Positions 23,987 through 34,476 of a stretch of 64,000 nucleotides of DNA are shown here, one piece after another. Source of the DNA: Eucommia ulmoides (Eukaryota > Streptophyta > Magnoliopsida > Garryales > Eucommiaceae). The stretch's first letter is position 1; each line of letters starts with the position of its first letter. A program made the translations under genes and the position numbers. The stretch covers positions 9,498,616 to 9,562,615 of the forward strand of contig CM028333.1 of the NCBI GenBank assembly GCA_016647705.1. Reading direction: 5' to 3'. The notes beneath the pieces are model-generated. The model saw only the letters and a program-made list of their open reading frames with translations, was not told the origin of the DNA and ran no database searches.

Positions 23987-24013
23987 GGCACATGTTATGT
24001 GCCAACAGTCTGG
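23987..24013 (+). other. Helitron-like 3' terminus (hairpin plus CTGG)
   Basis: A perfect hairpin GGCACAT-GTT-ATGTGCC (23987-24003) is followed six bases later by CTGG (24010-24013) and then T. Helitrons end in a short hairpin just upstream of CTRR and insert before T. The matching 5' TC end was not identified. The gene fragment at 23178-23690 lies just upstream, as expected for captured sequence. Confidence 0.4.
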
Positions 24014-24324
24014 TATCAATATTTTGATTGTATAATTTTATTATTTATCGATATTTTTATTTTAATTAGTTTGTGATTTGTTGTCATAATTTGGTATTAA
24101 TATTTTGGTATCAATTTTATTGTCGATCGTTTTATTATTGTTGATATTAAATTACTTTTATTAAATTAAAGATAAAATGTAGAATATTATCAGAATTTTG
24201 TAAGGGATAAAAACAAAATTGAACAATAATTCTTATGTTATTCGGTTCGTTTTTTTAGTTTTTATTTACATGTTGAATTTCATTATAGTGCCTTAAAGCA
24301 CGAGTTATATTCTTGTGATAATTT

Positions 24325-24326
24325 TC

Positions 24327-24361
<35 letters not shown>

Positions 24362-24366
24362 AACAA
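24325..24366. repeat. Microsatellite (AT)n(AC)n
   Basis: AT repeats running into AC repeats, at the 3' (tail) side of the reversed SINE that follows. Confidence 0.9.
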
Positions 24367-24570
24367 TAAGGTATGTTCGGATCAGTTTACGTGTACTTCA
24401 ACTAATTATCTTTTCGGACAATCTTAATGACACACACTCTCCCATATCGGTGTGATGCGTTCAAGATTAAATTCAAAATATAACTCTCAAATGCTCTTTA
24501 AAAGAGTTGAACCTTAATTGATAAGGATAAAAGTACCTTTTCTTGCCAACTGAATTAACACATCTTAGGC
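24367..24570 (-). repeat. tRNA-derived SINE, reversed copy
   Basis: On the minus strand: AATTCAGTTGGCAAG (A-box region), AAGGTTCAACTC (B box, 24504-24515) and a 3' body AAGATAATTAGTTGAAGT matching the SINE at 8470-8692. Confidence 0.65.
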
Positions 24571-25117
24571 ATAGTTTTTATATATTAATGTGTAATCCTG
24601 ATTCTCATGTTAAAAATAATTCAATTTAAAAATGTAAATTACCATGAAACTACTCACAAGTTACAAAGCTAGAAAATTCCAAAAAATCATGAAATTGTTT
24701 CAGTATTTTGCAGCATTAGTACCACTCTCAAAGCTGACCCCACAAATTGGGAATCACCTCAGTCTTCTCTCATGTCAGGACTCAGGAGTTGTGGTGGAGC
24801 CCTTCTAACCAACGAAATGGTTGTACGTACATGGTTATATTTGAACCGATTTAGTTGGGGGACAAAGAAAACACCCCAACCAGCCTAACTATAAATATCA
24901 ATACTACTTTTCCCCCCCTCCCCATAAAAATAAATAAGTAATTGGGTTCAAGTAGGTTGCTTTTTGTCCTGAAGATTATGTTAAATCACACTTTTTTATA
25001 CTTGAAGTTTGAGTTCGATCTCAACGTGTTCTCTGAAGTTTTAATTTTTGCAATATATCCTTCTAAAGTTTGATTTTTGTCTCTAGTTAGTTCGGTGAAC
25101 ATGTTTTGGTCATCTTA

Positions 25118-25549
25118 GGTGGCGTTTGGTTAGTGTTTCTGTAATGGGATTTCCGTTTCAGTTTTGGAATGTTTCGGAAATCGAAACATGTTCGGTAATG
25201 ATCATTGTCTTGAAATTGTTTCTTTTTAATTTATGAGAACAAAAATAAGAAAAACGTTTGATTGAAACATTTATTTATTTATTTAAATGTATGATGGCTG
25301 GCAGTTGGTGATGGACGGTGGGTGGTGACAACTACTGGCGGGATGGTAGTGGGAATAGTTTTGCTGGAGTGAATATGAATTAACATTTTTTTGTTCTCAT
25401 ATTCTTAAGAATTCAAGAATTACTTGCAAATTACTCTCAAAATTTTGAGAACAGAAACATATTTACAAAACGCGTTTCTATACATAAATCTCAAAATTTT
25501 GGGAGCGGGAAGAGAAATCAGGTGACAGAAACAGTAACCAAATGGCGCC
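25118..25549. mobile_element. Tourist-like (PIF/Harbinger) MITE, copy 2
   Basis: GGTGGCGTTTGGTTAGTG at the left; read in reverse, GGCGCCATTTGGTTACTG at the right. TTA flanks both ends (25115-25117 and 25550-25552), the 3-bp duplication of PIF/Harbinger insertions. 432 bp, non-coding, same family as 3557-4005. This copy is the better preserved of the two. Confidence 0.88.
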
Positions 25550-25649
25550 TTAATCGTTTATAATACATACATTATATTTGAGGGATAATTTAGGAAAAAT
25601 GTCAACATGTGTAATGTAAGTATTGTTGCTTTGATAATTAAGACGACTC

Positions 25650-25815
25650 AACCAACAAGTTGAGCTAATAAAACATATTTGAGCTAAAACAGTTGAAGAG
25701 CTTCTGCAAGATTAGTTGTTCGAGCCTGTGAAAAAATAATTATTGGGAGGAGCAGTCATGCACTCCGAATAAAATAGTCTTTTATCCTATGTGGGTAGGA
25801 AGACACTTATGGATA
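25650..25815 (+). repeat. Possible SINE related to 6690-6880
   Basis: TTGTTCGAGCCTG fits a B box, and the downstream TATGTGGGTAGGAAGACACT resembles the body of the SINE at 6690. The A box is degenerate. Confidence 0.35.
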
Positions 25816-26289
25816 TACCAAAATAAAATAAAATTATGATGACTCAGGTGTGTCGGTTAGATCAATTAGAGGCAAAATGCAAACTTGACAGGTTACATGG
25901 CCAAAATCGAAAAATCAGGGGACATATTGAGATTGGTAAATATCTTATAATGGGCGGTTCATAATGCAAAGTTTGACGTTTAAATTGGATAAATTAAAAT
26001 TTTTAGATCTAATTTGACAAGTGCTAAACTTGAAGAGCATCTACTGAAATTTACCTTTATTATTGCTGCTTCTAGCCAGTCTATCATTGTCGCCGTGGAA
26101 AACTAGATAAATCCCAGTGCTGAATTTTACACATGGTTCTACAAGGATAATCATGTGTAATTCGAAATTGAATAAACCGAGGTCAAGAATGCTAAAATTA
26201 ATTAAGAACCGATTTTAGACCTTCAAAAACTGGTCAAAAAACAAGTAAACAAGGTAGAAACTACACAAATGTAAAAGAAACTATATTCC

Positions 26290-27307
26290 ATGAGTTAAAA
26301 AAAAAGAAAAGAAAAAAAAAGAAAAAAAAAGACAACAACGGAGCCCAGAAACAAAATCAGGAGGTCCAGCAACTTTAGGCATTGGTCTAACCCTGTAAAA
26401 AACTGATCAAAACAAGCTGAATTGGTCAAATGAAAAAGATTTTGTGGAACCGATAACGTGACAAATAGAAGCTGATGTGGTGACCGAGGTGGCAGCAAGC
26501 ATTGTCGTGGAACCAACGTGGCATAAGACTGCCATAGCTATTGGATGATGTGGCAGGTGACACGAAAAGTAACGTGGCAAGAAAGGTGATGTGTCAAGTG
26601 TCTGTGTAACATGTGGATGATGTGGTGCTGACATGGCCGTGGGGAGAAGTTGACACAACAACTAGCTGGCATTGACGTGCTTGTCAGGTTGTGCTAATGT
26701 GGCTAGGGCTGATATGGCAGAGGTTAGGCACGCGAGCGACGAGCGTCGGAGATGCAGAATTTTCTTTTGGCATGTAAGGGCACGTTAGTTGTCCTTTGAC
26801 AGTGAGTTTGGTGGCATTGGCTTCATCTTGGAAAGATGAGGAGGATGGAGTATGTTGTGTTATTGTTGGTGCAACAATTCTTGTTGTAGAGGTAAACAAT
26901 AATGACAACAGAGCAAATTATTCTAGTGGCGCATGGAGGCGCATGGAAGGGAGGTTGAGCTAGTAATCTTCGGTGCCGTTTGACTTGTCGTTTCAACACG
27001 AATTTGAGGGTGGTGGTGGATTTGGTGTTGAACTATTGAACGATGATAAAACGTGTCGGAGGCAACTGCAGCGGTGATTTGGATTTTTTTTTTTTTGAAA
27101 TCTTAATAAGAACAATGCCAATAAAATTAGCTTGATATCATGTTAAAATAATTGTGAAAGCGAATATTAAGAGAAAATATAAGATAATTGTATTGATATG
27201 AAACGCACAGACATGTATAGAGGGTCTATATAAAGACAGTGAGTGGGGTTTAACCCTAATGGACCTAAGATTTAATCTATGAATCAAGACTCATAAATAT
27301 ATTAACA
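26290..27307 (-). mobile_element. Truncated LTR retrotransposon: one LTR, primer site and leader/gag relic
   Basis: A 167-bp segment 27141-27307 starts TGTTAA and ends TTAACA, like a short LTR. Immediately left, the minus strand reads TGATATCAAGC (27139-27129), a degenerate initiator-Met primer site. The sequence further left would then be leader/gag. It holds degenerate frames with no domain that I recognise and repeated GTGGC-type motifs (for example AACGTGGCA at 26513 and 26570). No second LTR was found, so it is a 5' fragment. Confidence 0.4.
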
Positions 27308-27673
27308 ACTTTAATTCGTTGCAAATTTTAATGAAGATCAGTTAGAATTAAATTATTAATCATAAAAATTAACTTATCTGTACTTCAAAATAAAAGCAGT
27401 ATTTAAAATAGGAGATAAATAGTAGTGCATTTATCTATCTTCCTTGAGGGTGAACCATACAGCTGGTATGATTAGATGTATGAGAGCATTGTACAAAAAT
27501 TCAGAGAAGTTTGCAGAGAACCCCTAAAACTAGTAGTAAAGCTCCCACACAAAACACAAATGGTAATAATGCCCACCGAGACTTACAAACGCAAGTACTA
27601 TTATAACTCTGCAAAATATCTATTTCTCCACAAACCCTAGATTTCCATGTCCCCATCTCCATTTCTCATTGCC

Positions 27674-27680
27674 TATATAT
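27674..27680 (+). promoter_or_regulatory. TATA box of the MIR319 gene
   Basis: GCCTATATATGTATACC, about 275 bp upstream of the hairpin, in a position typical of plant pri-miRNA promoters. The leader that follows carries a (CT)n(CA)n microsatellite (27735-27801). Confidence 0.55.
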
Positions 27681-27734
27681 GTATACCCATTCACCTTCTT
27701 CTCTCTCCCATCCCTTCCTTTCTAGACAGACACC

Positions 27735-27761
27735 ACTCTCTCTCTCTCTCTCTCACTCTCA

Positions 27762-27801
<40 letters not shown>
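27735..27801. repeat. Microsatellite (CT)n(CA)n in the MIR319 leader
   Basis: CT repeats with two interruptions followed by CA repeats, between the TATA box and the microRNA hairpin. Confidence 0.93.
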
Positions 27802-27948
27802 ATATTATGCATGTTTGGTGTTGCATGAAGTAAGGAGTTACATAGAGTATAGACATCGTTGATCTTTTATTTGGGTGTCGTTAAAGGTCGTCGTTAAATC
27901 ATTTGGGTTTTATTATATACAACGGTAAAAAGAATTAGGGCTTTGAAG

Positions 27949-28122
27949 AAAGGAGCTCCCTTTAGTCCAGCCCGAGGCAGTTTATGTAGCTGATGAAACA
28001 GCTGCCGACTCGTTGATTCAAGAATTCATCTAAACCAGGATGGATGAGTTTTTTGAGCCAACGATGCGGGAGCTGTCTTCAGTTATAGCTGTCACGTCTT
28101 GGACTGAAGGGAGCTCCCTTCC
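27949..28122 (+). ncRNA. MIR319: MIR319 primary hairpin; mature miR319 at 28099-28119
   Basis: The 3' arm carries a 21-nt sequence (28099-28119, starting TTGGACTGAAGG and ending AGCTCCCT) identical to plant miR319a/b. The 5' arm (about 27952-27972, GGAGCTCCCTTTAGTCCAGC) pairs with it almost completely, giving the long foldback of about 175 nt typical of MIR319. A second paired block nearer the loop (CGTTGATTCAAGAATTCATC against GATGAGTTTTTTGAGCCAAC) is also characteristic; this family is processed from the loop-distal end. Known: miR319 cleaves mRNAs of CIN-type TCP factors and so controls leaf growth and senescence. The mature sequence and star arm are intact, so it is probably functional. 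Other MIR319 loci are likely elsewhere in the genome. Confidence 0.95.
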
Positions 28123-28342
28123 ACTCCATTGCGCTCTCTCTCTCTACTGTTATCGTTGCTTATGTTTTTATATATATATATTTCAATCATAATACATAAT
28201 CTAAATATGCCATTTTGGATGATCAGGTGTGCGGAAATGACAATTTTTCCCAATGAGTTCATCGTTCAACGAAATGGTAGAGCCATAGGGAGGATTGAGC
28301 TTGATTATAGAAATGATCTTTTCGATGCACCAGCCGATAGGG

Positions 28343-28440
28343 GTGTATAGCGAGCTGGGTCAACTCGCCAAATCCCACCCAAACTGCAACACCAGCATAG
28401 AAACACAAACTGTCCAACTTCTGTGCTTATTAAATTTGCA
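28343..28440. other. Possible hAT-type element end
   Basis: GGGGTGTATAGCGAGCTGGG then CAACTCGCC resembles termini of plant hAT MITEs. No partner terminus or 8-bp duplication was established. Confidence 0.2.
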
Positions 28441-28593
28441 TGTTTATAATTTATTATTTAAGTTTGTAATTTTTTATTTATTTTTGTATTTTTGTGATGG
28501 TTTACAAATTATGTTAGATAATTTTTTTTCTTGTTTAATTTTTGTGTTATTGTAATGTTTTAACAATTATTTTACAAATTTTAGTAGCGTAAT

Positions 28594-28960
28594 TGTAAGA
28601 CCTTACTTTTCTTGTGCATATTTTTGCATTTTAAAATATTTAAAAAAATAATAGGATCTTGTGTCATTTAAATTTTATATTAAAATTTTTAGAGATAATT
28701 ATGATATTTAAAAATGTGAGATCCCACTTTTGTCTGTGCAAATTTTTGTATTTTAGAACATTTAAAAAGATAATAGGATTTATTATGTTATTTAAATTTT
28801 ATATTAAAATTTTTAGAGGTTATTATAGTATTTAAAAATTTATTTTTAAAATTTTTTAAGAATCAAATATGAATTTTAATTTTTAAAAATTTAGAGATTA
28901 TTATATTATATTAAAATAAAATTTTAAGATTTTTGAGAATAATGAGTATTTTTTTATTTA
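28594..28960 (+). repeat. LTR start fragment of the Tekay-like Gypsy family, tandemly duplicated
   Basis: TGTAAGACCTTACTTTTC at 28594 and TGTGAGATCCCACTTTTG at 28715 begin two copies, 121 bp apart, of the same sequence that opens the Gypsy LTRs at 40904 and 53820 (shared ATTTTAAAA-ATTTA-AAAAATAATAG and TTTAAATTTTAT-TTAAAA). Only the first few hundred bp of the LTR are present. Confidence 0.6.
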
Positions 28961-29318
28961 AAAAAAAATAATAACTGTAAATATCCAATAAATAGACCAT
29001 GTGAATGTGTTATCTTCCTTGCATCAAAGACAACACGTTCAACTTAAAAAAAAAACAAATAAGGTGGCAAGCAAGTTATATGCCACGTTTTTCTTGTCCA
29101 ATTATATACATACAAAAGGAAAAAAAAAAAAGTGTAGAAACCTATCTCTTCTTTTCTCTCTCTATATATGGTTTCATTCCTTCTGATTGATTTGTTTTTT
29201 TTTTTTTTTTTTTTAAATTCTTTCTCTCACATACTCCATCTTTTCCACCCTAATAAAAGGTAATTTTTTTACTTTGTTTTTCTTTAATTATTCAGCAAGT
29301 GTTTCGGTATATAAATTA

Positions 29319-30656
29319 GGGGCATGCACCATTTAGTCCTAAAATACAAAAGAAATTATCAAATATTTCCATCACTTTTTTTTTGCACCAATAAGTCCTT
29401 TTGTCTTTTTATGACCAAAATACCCCTCACATGGATGTTAAATGTAACATCAAAATTATTATTATTATTATTTTTTTTTTTATGTTATTTTTTTCTGACC
29501 AAAATACCCTTCATGTGGATGTTGAATGTAACGTTCGGTGTTGAATGTAACATCAATTGTTTGTTTGTTTGTTTTTTTTTTTTTTTAATGCTATTTTTTT
29601 CTGACCAAAATGTTCCTCATGTGGATGTTGAATGTAACATTTAACACCTTTGAGTGTTGAATGTAACATCAACTGTGTTTTTTTTTTTTTAATGTTATTT
29701 TTTTTTTACCAAAATGCCCCTCATATGGATGTTGAATGTAACATTCAACACCTGTAGATGTTGAATGTAACATCAACTGTGTTTTTTTTTTAATGTTATT
29801 TTTTTCTGACCAAAATGCCCCTAATGTGGATGTTGAATGCCCCTCATGTGGATGTTGAATGTAACATTCAACACCTGTGGATATTAAATGTAACATCAAC
29901 TGTTTTTTTTTTTTTTTTAATGTTATTTTTTTCTAACCAAAATATCCTTCATGTGGATGTTGAATGTAACATTCAACACCTGTGGATGTTGAATGTAACA
30001 TCAACTGTATTTTTTTTTTTTTAATGTTACTTTTTTTCTGACCAAAATACCCCTCATGTGGATGTTTAATGCCGCTCATGTGGATGTTGAATGTAACATT
30101 CAACACCTGTGGATATTGAATGTAGCATCAACTGTTTTTTTTTTTTTAATGTTATTTTTTTTTAACCAAAATACCCCTCATGTGAATGTTGAATGTAACA
30201 TCCATTATTCTCTTATTTTTGTATGCAGAGTAAAATATGTATGATATTACATTGAACACCTATAAATGTTGAATATAACATCAATTGTTCTCTTATTTTA
30301 TATTACGTTTAGTAACAATTTTATCCTAAAATTAAGATTTTTTTTTTTTTTTTTGGAACATATAAAAGTGACAAAGAGTGATAAAGTTTGGGGTAAAGCT
30401 GTAATTTATGGCGACCGGCGACCGTCGGCAGGCGGCGGCAAGCGGCTGACAGCCGTGGTATACCAATTTGACGATCTTCCTTCTCAATGTGAAACTCATG
30501 GGAGGGCATTTCGGTAAACTCAATCCTTACCATTTTTTAAAATGAGACTAATTGGTGCAAGAAAAATATGTTGACGGGACTAATCGGTGCAAAGAAAAAT
30601 CGATGGGAGTAGGTGGTAAATAATTTCTTTTTTTGGGATTAATAGGTAATTTTCCC
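29319..30656 (-). mobile_element. Non-autonomous MULE with internal hairpin array (perfect 9-bp duplication)
   Basis: TATAAATTA flanks both ends (29310-29318 and 30657-30665). The left end starts GGGGCATGCACC; the right end in reverse starts GGGAAAATTACC. The two ends align over about 85 bp (shared AAGAAATTAT and TTTGCACCRATTAGTCC). The right terminus also aligns for about 185 bp with the left terminus of the ULP1-bearing MULE at 57363 (TTATTTACC, CTTGCACCGATTA-TCCCGTC, ACCGAAA-TGCCCTCCC), so this is a deletion derivative of that family. Most of the interior is an array of about eight units carrying the TGTTGAATGTAACA motif. No coding capacity. Confidence 0.9.
29409..30215. repeat. Array of about eight units with palindromic TGTTGAATGTAACA motifs
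   Basis: Units begin near 29411, 29502, 29602, 29706, 29809, 29934, 30040 and 30164 with ACCAAAATRCCCCTCATGTG, followed by GATGTTGAATGTAACATTCA, then CACCTGTGGATGTTGAATG and a T-run. The core TGTTGAATGT-A-ACATTCAACA is a perfect 10-bp inverted repeat round one base. Period is about 90-125 bp. Peptide frames here are only translations of the repeat. Confidence 0.92.
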
Positions 30657-31909
30657 TATAAATTAATGTGTGTGTATATCTATATAATAAAACATGACGT
30701 GCATAAATTTTTTAGGTAAATCTCAGTCACTCTTTATATCCCTCATAAAGAGCGGTCCAAATTAATTCTCTTAATTAATATTAATAAAAAATATTTATAC
30801 ATATAAAAAATATTTTTTTTTTACTATTTTTATTTTTGTTTCCTTATAATTCCTTAAATCAGCCAATATTCGTTATAATTCCGTTTTGTTACCCGACCCT
30901 CTCTCTTTCCTTATGAGTTAACATAGGATTTTGCCTTTACAAGTCTTTCGTTTTAAGGAAGCTATGGTCCGTCATTAGAATCATTACATCAATTGAGTAG
31001 CCGCCCCTCCCCTGCTCTCTTCCCCTTCCTCTTGCAACCGTGCATCTTCCTCTTTTTCACTCTCGGTGGATGACTTCTTCCTCCTACGCGACGACAATCG
31101 ATGAGTACTGAAGGTCAATAGGTCTCTCTCTCTGCACGACAGAATCTCATATCACCGCTCAAAGTTCAACCGTCATCCTCCACCTATCTCAGAACCACGG
31201 TTAGTCCTTTCTCAATCGTCGTCCATTACGTCCGGTATCCACCTTGCAAAATACTTCATTTTCCGTGTAATCCTAGATCGGGAAGTATGAATTCTGATCA
31301 TTTCTGATTTGTTCGTTGTTTAATTGTTCAGAAATGTTCTTTGGCTTACGTTTTTCTTTATTTTGGCTTTCATTTTCTTTGATTTTGGCTTACGATTCAA
31401 ATATAGGTTATTTGATTGTTGGTGACTGGTTTTGATTTTGATAACCATGGCCGATCTTGCCCTAACTGATTCACGATTTTTCCAATTCTTATTGTTCCCA
31501 TATCTCTGTTCCCAATTCTTCAGCTACTGTTAGTGTTCCCATATTTCTGTTGTTGTTATTGTTCAGTTACGTTTGCATTTCTATGTTTCTCTCTTTGTTT
31601 GTTTTCTTAGGTTTGAAAAAGAACTCTGATTGTTTGTGTGATTATTCGGGTGATTGAACTGATTTTTTTTTCCAATTCTTCAGGTCTGTTCCCATGTTCT
31701 GTTACTGTTCTGCTACTGTTCGAGCACAAATTACTGTGTTCGGTGTTTGGTGCTCTTTTTATAATGATGAATATATCCTTTGATGTATTTCTATGTTTTT
31801 CTCTTTGTCTGCTCGAGTTTGAAAAAGAATTTCATGAATGAGTCATATAACTATGTTAAGAATCATATATATTGAATTAGGGATCCTGCATCATTCTTGA
31901 TTTGATTCG

Positions 31910-32310
31910 TTTTACAGATTTTGATTTGATTTCTTCATTTCAGGTATTTTGATTTGATTTAAATCAATAGGTTTTAGGGATTTTGATTTGATTTCTTCAT
32001 TATAGGGATTTGATTCGTTTTAGGGATCCTGCCACATTCTTAATTTGATTGAGAAGAGAAGTTGAGCTTCATTGAACAATACAAAATGGAGAGAGAGAGA
32101 GAGAGGCAACAAAGGTAACTACGTAAGTCTTTGTTTGATTTGATTTGTTCTTAAATCGTCATGTTTGATTTAATTTCATAACTAAAAATTCTATATTGTG
32201 GTATGATTTAATTAAGTAGGTTTTAGAGATTTTGATTTGATTTCTTCATGGTAGAGATTGGATTCATTTTAGGGATCCTGCCACATTCTTAATTTGATTT
32301 GAAATATTGA
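31910..32310 (+). repeat. Degenerate direct repeats
   Basis: ATTTTGATTTGATTTCTTCA recurs at about 31919, 31979 and 32229, with TTTTAGGGATCCTGCCACATTC (split as TTTTAGGGATCC and TGCCACATTC) at about 32017 and 32268, suggesting a diverged duplication of roughly 250 bp. Confidence 0.7.
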
Positions 32311-32586
32311 TTTAGATATTCAGTTACTTATATTAGTTGTGATGACTTATATTATGTTCTTTTGTTGTTTCCAGTTTGATTCGTTTGGCACACTTTTTGA
32401 AGTCATCAAATCACAGTTTTTAGCTTTGATAATTGAGTGTTCATCCGTCTTCTCTAATCTCTATTTTTTGTTTGTAATTTTGATTTCTATTTCTTATTTA
32501 GTCATCAATTGAATGGGCTGAATTAATATCATTTGGCTGTATAGTTTTTTGATATGTTTATTTTATTTAGGCGTACTGCAATCAAT

Positions 32587-32651
32587 GGTGTTGTTGCTCA
32601 AAATAGAGCTGGACAAACGGTGTTGTTGCTCAAAATAGAGCTGGACAAACG
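32587..32651 (+). repeat. Perfect tandem duplication of about 32 bp
   Basis: GGTGTTGTTGCTCAAAATAG then AGCTGGACAAAC occurs twice back to back. The open frame through it has no recognisable domain. Confidence 0.9.
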
Positions 32652-34116
32652 ACATTTTGTCAATGGTAATCCTCTTGATTCCATCAAATTTCATCTTCTT
32701 ACAGTCAATCTTACACATTTATTCAAAATAATTCCACAAACTAATTTGTTTCTTAGTTTCATCCCTCTTCCCCTACAATCTTCCCCCTTTCTCATGAGCC
32801 TCTATCTCATGATCTTCTAACAAGGTTTTGAAATATTTTCAATTCCTCTAGTTTCTCTCAGTCTTCCTGATTATATTATCATTTTGGTTAGTAGTTGGGA
32901 TTTGTTGTGTAGATTGTTCATTTTGTGCATTATTCATCATCGATTTGAATTTGAAAGCATTTTTGCCTTTCATGGAGGCAAAGTGTCTTCTACATGGTAT
33001 GGTTTGTTGATAAGTGAGTTATGAAAGCAATTCTCTCTCTCTCTCTCTCTCCCATTGTTTGTTATTTTCAGATGCAGTTATTTAACTTGCTCGGTTTGGG
33101 GAATTTTACAATTTAGCAAGCTATGATGACTGAATGCTCTTGAAGGATATTTTCTAATTTTGTTTTTAGGTAATATTGAATTTCACTTTCTTATTGCATG
33201 ATAGAGACTATTTGTGTTACATGAAATAAGCAGCTTTATAATTTTTTTGCCTATGGCTGAAAGTCAAAACAAAAGTATGGAGATGATAGTAGTCATTTTT
33301 CACACAAGGATGCATAAAGTTCTCTCAATAAAATCTAAATTAATAGTTAGAAGTAGTTCACTGTTGGGCCGCTAATAGAGCCCACTGTGGACATATAAAA
33401 AATAATAATATTTTTAGGTTCAATTTGAGCATTTTTTTTGCCACAGAATCCGTTTGTTCGATGTTTTCTATTCGCACGGAAATAAAAATGTTGAAGAAAT
33501 TTGTTCTGTTTGAAGAAATTTGTTCTAGAGTTTTTGGAATTGAATTTGAGGGATTTGAGGCCCAAGGTGAGTCGTACCATTTCGAATGTATGAATTTTGC
33601 AGCAGAAATTCGTTTCCGTATTTCAGGGATTGGAAGTTTGGTTACGGGTCGAATTTTAAATGTATAAATCATATTGTTTGTTTTATGAGGTCGATGTTAA
33701 TGTAATTAAATCAAAGAAGTTAAAGCTATTTTGTTTTTTTCCATTTTAAATTGCAAAGTTCTTTTTATATTTTTATTTGTTTATACATTTTTTAATTTTA
33801 ATCCTGTTTTTATTTTTGAATTACATGTGTGAAATGTAACATTGACGTAATAAGATTTGAATAAGCAATATGTATTTTATGTTTTGAATTTGTTTCGGTT
33901 TAACTCACGTTTAATTGTGATAATATTTTAATAGTAAAATATTTTTTTTACTAGATAACGTTTATGTTCTAATTACAATATATATTGTTTGTTGGTAATG
34001 GTATTTAAATGTTAATTATTGTTGTTTTAATGTGATAGATGTAAAATGTTGTATGAACCAATGAAATTTATATCATTTTTTTTAACACTTATACCTTCAG
34101 GCACGTGTTATACGTT

Positions 34117-34117
34117 A

Positions 34118-34206
<89 letters not shown>
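34117..34206. repeat. Long (TA)n microsatellite ending in (CA)n
   Basis: About 74 bases of TA repeats with one TGTA interruption, then CACACACAC. The Tyr/Ile-rich frame across it is an artefact. Confidence 0.95.
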
Positions 34207-34207
<1 letters not shown>

Positions 34208-34219
34208 GGTAATATGTGT

Positions 34220-34476
34220 ATATATATTAGATTTATAATTTTAATAGTTGATTAATAAATATTATTAACATTTGGTTAATATTTTTTATAAATTAAATTA
34301 TAAATTGAGAAAATTTAGTAATGGTTGTTATAATATTTTTTGTATAGTTAATACTAACTTAAGAAAATAGAACGTTTAATTTTAATAAATTTTACATTAT
34401 CAAGTAAATAATTAAATGTGGAAAATGATTTTTATTATTATATCTATATATCATAGTGTGATCTCAACAGGAGAGC
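34220..34476 (+). repeat. Old Tekay-like Gypsy LTR, left part (split by family C element)
   Basis: Aligns with the middle of the LTRs at 40904 and 53820 (TTGATTAAT, TTTTTTGTATAGTTAATACT, CATAGTGTGATCTC-ACA). It stops at GAGAGC exactly where the family C element begins; the continuation is at 40086. Confidence 0.65.

Larger units (their letters stand above)
30678..34119 (+). mobile_element. Possible Helitron (non-autonomous)
   Basis: The left boundary reads A|TCTATATAATAAAACATG, like plant Helitron 5' ends. The right boundary has GGCACGTGTTATACG with a short ACGT...ACGT stem followed by TTAG|T in place of CTAG|T, and resembles the terminus at 23981-24013 (TAGGCACATGTTATGTGCC). The interior is non-coding by my reading. 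It starts with a pyrimidine-rich gene-leader-like part (30990-31260) and contains repeated GATTTTGATTTGATTTCTTC blocks (31920-32300). Both ends are imperfect, so this is tentative. Confidence 0.33.

Noticed and set aside
24885..24905. CTATAAATATC as a promoter for a gene on the plus strand
   Set aside because: No supportable coding region or hairpin follows within 2 kb; probably chance in AT-rich DNA.
26290..26910. Cys/His- and Ser/Thr-rich ORFs on the minus strand as a host gene
   Set aside because: They arise from repeated GTGGC/ATGTGG motifs downstream of a reversed primer site and short LTR, so retroelement leader or gag relic is a better explanation.
29409..30215. Regularly spaced palindromic repeats resembling a CRISPR array
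   Set aside because: Plant nuclear context, spacers are T-runs and themselves repeated, no cas genes, and the array is bounded by MULE terminal repeats with a 9-bp duplication.
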